DNA from: Anthopleura xanthogrammica
Lineage: Eukaryota > Cnidaria > Anthozoa > Actiniaria > Actiniidae
Length of the DNA stretch: 64,000 bases
Reading direction: 5' to 3'
NCBI GenBank assembly: GCA_964019055.1
Contig: OZ025216.1
Span: 11,177,914 to 11,241,913, forward strand
Position numbers and translations under genes: made by a program. Shown one piece after another: positions 60,114-64,000 of this stretch; the stretch's first letter is position 1, and each line of letters starts with the position of its first letter. Below the pieces are notes generated by a model, which was not told where the DNA came from, ran no database searches, and saw only the letters and a list, made by a program, of their open reading frames with translations.

Positions 60114-60288
60114 GAAATAAAACATTTTCTCCGTGCCTTCATAGCCTGGTGAAAACCTCGGCTACTCGTTTGGGAGAATTCGAGAGCAGATCAGTGAAAA
60201 CCCTCGACTGATCTGCTCTCGAATTCTCCCAAACGCGTAGCCGAGGTTTTCACCAGGCTATGAAGGCATCGGAGAAAATGTTTTATTT
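60114..60288. mobile_element. MITE-like near-perfect hairpin
   Basis: GAAATAAAACATTTTCTCCG, GCCTTCATAGCCTGGTGAAA and TCGAGAGCAGATCAGT are mirrored by ACTGATCTGCTCTCGA, TTTCACCAGGCTATGAAGGC and GAGAAAATGTTTTATTTC. The stem is about 80 bp. A third partial arm (CCGTGCCTTCATAGCGTGA) lies at 60328. Confidence 0.85.
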
Positions 60289-60446
60289 CTTTTAAAAAAT
60301 ACTTATAAAATGCTTGTTACGTCATTTCCGTGCCTTCATAGCGTGATGAAAACACAACTCTCGACCAATGAGAGCGCGCGTACTATCTTAAGTATTTTTT
60401 AATATAGTTTTCATTCATTTTGACATGCATTTCGATATGCATTTTT

Positions 60447-63400
60447 TTATATATTAAGGGCGACATCTTCACCAATCACAAAGAATGGAGCCCAGTATCT
60501 TGGCTCACTGTAATGACCTGCTTTCATCTCATTCATCGCGTGATGTAGACTGGTGCTCACGGTTTCTCCTCTCTTTAAATGAGAGTAAAATTTGATCATG
60601 AACTCCATAGTTGCGTCATCATCAATGGCCCATAATGAAGCTACAACAGCATGAGCGCCTGCTGCAAGAAAGGCTCGGCTCATTCCTACCACTCCCTCAG
60701 ACTTAATCTCGCCACGACCACTGTGACAGCAGCTTAGAACAACCAACTGTGCTCTCAAACCGGCCTCTTGAACTTCTCTTATTGTCAACAGATAGTCACT
60801 CTCTTCAGGAATAACCCCATCTGTATTACCAGGGCTCAATGCAATCTCTCCTTCTGTGCTGCCGTGCGCTGCAAAGTGGATAACAGCAACGCCTTCACGA
60901 AGCCGTTGTTTGATGGCTTGTTTAGTTGCTTGTTGTCCCGTCACAGCAGATACACCAAATATTTCACTTATTCTTTTTGCCTCAAGTTCGGCGCCTGGCA
61001 ATCGGCTGAAGCGATGCTTTTTATCCCTGAACATCACTTCGCCAACTTCTGGATTTCCAACAATGAGTGCTCCTGTTTTGTCATACTGGCCGGCTTTGGA
61101 TGTATTGTTTAAGATGTTCAGGGTGGTCAGTGATGGAGCAAGGCGAATGCGCTTGGAATCTGACAAGTACGATCCATTCTGGGAGTCTCTAAGAGCTGCA
61201 AATGGGACCTTAAATAGTGGGCCGTCCGGGATGATCACGATTTCTTCTTGAGCTAGTTTATCTTGTATCGGGGATACCAATACATCGTAAAGAAATTCTA
61301 AAGGTTGGAAGTCTTGCAATATGTCTTCATCATAAATGCATCTGTTAGCCTTGGCTTTGGTATCGGTTTCTAGTGATCTGTCCTCACATTGAACTCCCTC
61401 TCTAACAAGCATTTTATCGAAGGCTTTTTTAATGCAGTCCTCAAACACATCGGCATCACTGCGTCCTTCATCCCCTTCATTTGGTTTCTTAGATAAGACA
61501 GGTTTGATCATGATGTGGTCATAAATCAAAGGAACCCTTTCGTTTATCAGCCATGTTCGTACTAGACCACCGTGTTCTACAACAAAAAACAGCATACTAG
61601 AACCAGACATCGACAACATTCTTTCAACATCTTGGTATTCCAGCGAGTCCTGAATTGGCAAACTTTCCTCGCCGATAGAGTACTTTGTCTGCAAAAGATC
61701 TTTCAAGGCGCGACCACGTGCACGGTCGGCTACCAGAAGAGCTTCTTCAGTTTTTCCCATCATAATACACACCTCGGACAACATCTTGTAGGTTAAGATG
61801 AAAGTGTCGAGAATGCTGATCTTGAAATCATCTTTTTCTCCTAAGTTCTTGTATATGTAGTCATAGCAATCAAGGCTGGCTCGCAGATACTTTTCTGATT
61901 CGTTGAGGTTGGAACGAGAGTTGCACTCATCACCATTTTTTTTATCATGGTAGCTTAGTAAGTAATAACAGCGCCCGAGATTAAAGTAGCCTTGTGCCTC
62001 CCCTCTTCTGTCCCCTGCTTCTTTGGCTTTATCTAGAAAGTTTTGCATGACCTTAATTGCCTTTTCAAATTCACCTAGGCAACTATAAACTTCTCCAAGA
62101 TTTCCACATGCATTCTTTTCGCCATTTCTGTCACCGATCTCCTGGGTTATTTCCAGTTGTTTCTCGAGGTTTTTCATGGCTTCTTTATAATTCTGTTTCA
62201 GTTGATAAGCATTTCCTATGCCCCCATATGCATGCGCTTCTCCACTCCTATTGCCTATTTTTTCTGCAATTTCTAGTCTCCTCTTGTTGTATTCGATTGA
62301 CTCGTCGTAGTTTCCCATACATCGAAAACATGCTCCCATTCCACCACATGCAGCTGCCTCTATGACAGGGTCATTTATCTTAGAACTAATTACGAGAGCT
62401 TCTATACTGCATTCCATCGCTTTGTCGTACTTTCCTATATATCTATAAGGACCCGATAGGTTGTTATAAGCTCCTCCCTCAACAAACTGATTTCCCGTTT
62501 CTTGCGCATAATGCAAGACATCTTCTAAATATCTAATGGCATCATCATACTGCCCTAGAAGATGATAGGCATTGCCGATGTTTCCGCGGATAGTTTGCCT
62601 CGTTGTTTCGTCTACTGCAATAGCCAGTGATTTCTTATAACAGCTTAGCGCCTCGTAATAATTCTTGGAAACCATATACACGTGTCCTATATTACAATAG
62701 GCATGACTTTCACCATTTTTGTCGCCCATATCCTTTGCAAGGTTCAAGTGTTTCTGGTGGTACTTTATTGCTTCCTGATACTCATTTATCGAATAATAAA
62801 CGTTTCCCATCCCTTGATAGACATTCCGTTCTTCGCATCTCATTCCTTCACTTCTTGCAATGGCAAGGCTTTTTTGGAAGCATTCCAATGCCTTCTCGTT
62901 TTGGGCTAAATGCGAATAGTCATATCCCAGAAAGCGATAACTTGTTGCTTGGCTGCATTTTTCGTTTAGCTCCAGAGCTATTTTGAGAGCTTTATCGTGA
63001 TAATGGATAGCTTCTTTGTAGTTGCTTAGTGCCTGCAACACATCCCCAACGTTCAACGCCGCAGTCATCTCTTCATCTCGGTTCTTCGTTCCTATAGCAA
63101 CTTCCAAATGTTTCTGGTAGAATTTCAGCGCTTCTTCGTGGTTCTGAAGCGACTGGTACGACTCTCCTATCTGCATGTATGTCAACCCTTCGCCTTTCTT
63201 GTCACCTAGGCTGCGTTTGACGATCAAAACGTTCGTGTACCAGACGATTGCTTCTTGATGTTTCCCCAATGCGGAGTACATATTTCCTAAGTGTGTGCAA
63301 GCAGCTCCTTCTATTTCTTTCTCTCCTAAATCCTTTGCGATGTTGAGGCATTGTTTAACATGCGTTTCCGCTTCTTCAAACATCTGAAGTGAAAAATATG

Positions 63401-63664
63401 TACGTCCTATGATATCATGGATCAGTGCTTCTTTCTCTCTGTTCTTGGTAGTTACAGCAATGCTTTTGCTCTCTTCGTAATGATGTAGTGCTTCGTTAGG
63501 CTTACTTAAAGAGCAGTATGCATCCCCTATGTATGAATACAGGCTCATTTTCTCGTTCACATCTGTAGTCACGCTTAGAAGGTGCTTGTAATATCCAATA
63601 GCCAATAGAAATGGTAAATGAGCCATTTCTTGATCCATCGCGACAAAATATGTTGAGTTGTACG
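60447..63664 (-). CDS. TPR-CHAT protein (caspase-like CHAT domain behind about 14 TPRs; 5' end probably beyond window)
   Basis: About 14 tetratricopeptide repeats of the LGN/TTC28 kind ([44 protein letters not shown]) fill residues 1-640, followed by a CHAT domain at about 750-1060. The CHAT dyad is visible: His925 in VIHFAAHG and Cys971 in VVLSCCHSG, with [29 protein letters not shown] and [14 protein letters not shown] is a caspase-like peptidase fold. Bacterial TPR-CHAT proteins are defence proteases; animal TTC28-like relatives have no settled peptidase role. The ATG at 63636-63638 gives 1063 residues, but the frame stays open 26 bases further to a TTTTACAG acceptor at 63665, so this is probably the last exon and more N-terminal residues lie to the right. 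The exon is 3.2 kb without introns. Confidence 0.93.
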
Positions 63665-63780
63665 CTGTAAAAGATAAAATGAATTGATGAATTAATGAAC
63701 GAATGACTTGGGAATGATTTAAATAAAGTTAGATAAATAAACGAAAAAAGAACGAACAAAAAAATATAGGTAAATAATGG
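63665..63780. other. Intron or 5' flank of the TPR-CHAT gene
   Basis: It begins (minus strand) just before the TTTTACAG acceptor. It is AT-rich and contains no coding signal. It merges into the octanucleotide array. Confidence 0.45.
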
Positions 63781-64000
63781 ATGGATGAATAGATGGATGA
63801 ATGGATGGATGAATGGATGAATGGATGAATGGATGAATGGATGAATGGATGAATGGATGAATGGATGAATGGATGAATGGATGAATGGATGAATGGATGA
63901 ATGGATGAATGGATGAATGGATGAATGGATGAATGGATGAATGGATGAATGAATGGATGAATGGATGAATGGATGAATGGATGAATGGATGAATGGATGA
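63781..64000. repeat. (GGATGAAT)n array reaching the right edge
   Basis: An 8-bp unit GGATGAAT (ATGGATGA) repeats about 26 times with one 4-bp slip near 63950. It is truncated by the window end, so the full length is unknown. Confidence 0.95.

Larger units (their letters stand above)
56540..60446. other. Intergenic region between neverland and the TPR-CHAT gene
   Basis: No gene is recognised. It holds a C-rich imperfect direct repeat at 56970-57055 (ATTCACGAACGC), a MITE at 57503-57600, a LINE 3' fragment at 57930-58128, a GC-rich palindrome plus (CATA)n at 58150-58325, ATT microsatellite at 59765-59810 and a large hairpin at 60114-60288. 58500-59700 is AT-rich with no element I can name. 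Confidence 0.6.

Overview
This is a gene-dense, repeat-rich, AT-rich piece of animal nuclear DNA. The genes have many short phased exons with GT-AG introns. The DNA is full of short palindromic elements (MITE-like), a tRNA-derived SINE family, LINE 3' ends, microsatellites and minisatellites. The gene content (a neverland-type sterol desaturase, a large TPR-CHAT protein, two stomatins, a CBM20-less GPCPD1) and the retained U12-type introns fit an early-branching marine invertebrate. A cnidarian such as an anthozoan is my best guess. This is inference; no single marker here proves the phylum.

Layout, left to right: (1) 276-5623 (-), the N-terminal half of a DENND1/connecdenn-type Rab35 GEF, running off the left edge. 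(2) 6296-6367 (+), tRNA-Glu(TTC). (3) 8950-12179 (-), a complete five-exon CENP-A (centromeric histone H3) gene. (4) 12565-17106 (+), a nine-exon SLC25 mitochondrial carrier, head-to-head with CENP-A across a 385-bp promoter that contains a CCAAT/E2F-like palindrome. (5) 18652-21378 (-), a single-exon 908-residue WD40 protein. (6) 23314-23619 (-), a small uncertain ORF ending in a CAAX-like box. (7) 24454-33378 (+), a 13-exon GPCPD1-like glycerophosphodiester phosphodiesterase. (8) 35658-41054 (-) and 41769/44316-49538 (+), two divergently transcribed stomatin paralogues with identical intron phases. (9) 52894-56539 (-), a complete four-exon neverland/DAF-36-type Rieske cholesterol 7-desaturase. 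(10) 60447-63664 (-), a TPR-CHAT protein whose 5' end probably lies beyond the right edge.

Most of the multi-exon genes were assembled by reading the reverse complement or the three forward frames, checking GT-AG (or AT-AC) boundaries and codon phase, and matching the joined protein to its family. Every joined gene closes in frame. The most unusual points are: an AT-AC U12 intron in the carrier beside a GT-AG U12 intron in CENP-A; a centromeric histone whose U12 intron carries a two-type higher-order minisatellite; a promoter palindrome shared by CENP-A and the carrier; a pure TGA trinucleotide array of about 910 bp in the last GPCPD1 intron; a neverland intron that is almost wholly tetranucleotide repeat; an alternative first exon for one stomatin; and the TPR-CHAT protease-like protein, related in architecture to bacterial CHAT effectors.

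The genes are not an operon or pathway. The only clear functional pairings are the shared divergent promoters (CENP-A/SLC25 and stomatin/stomatin).
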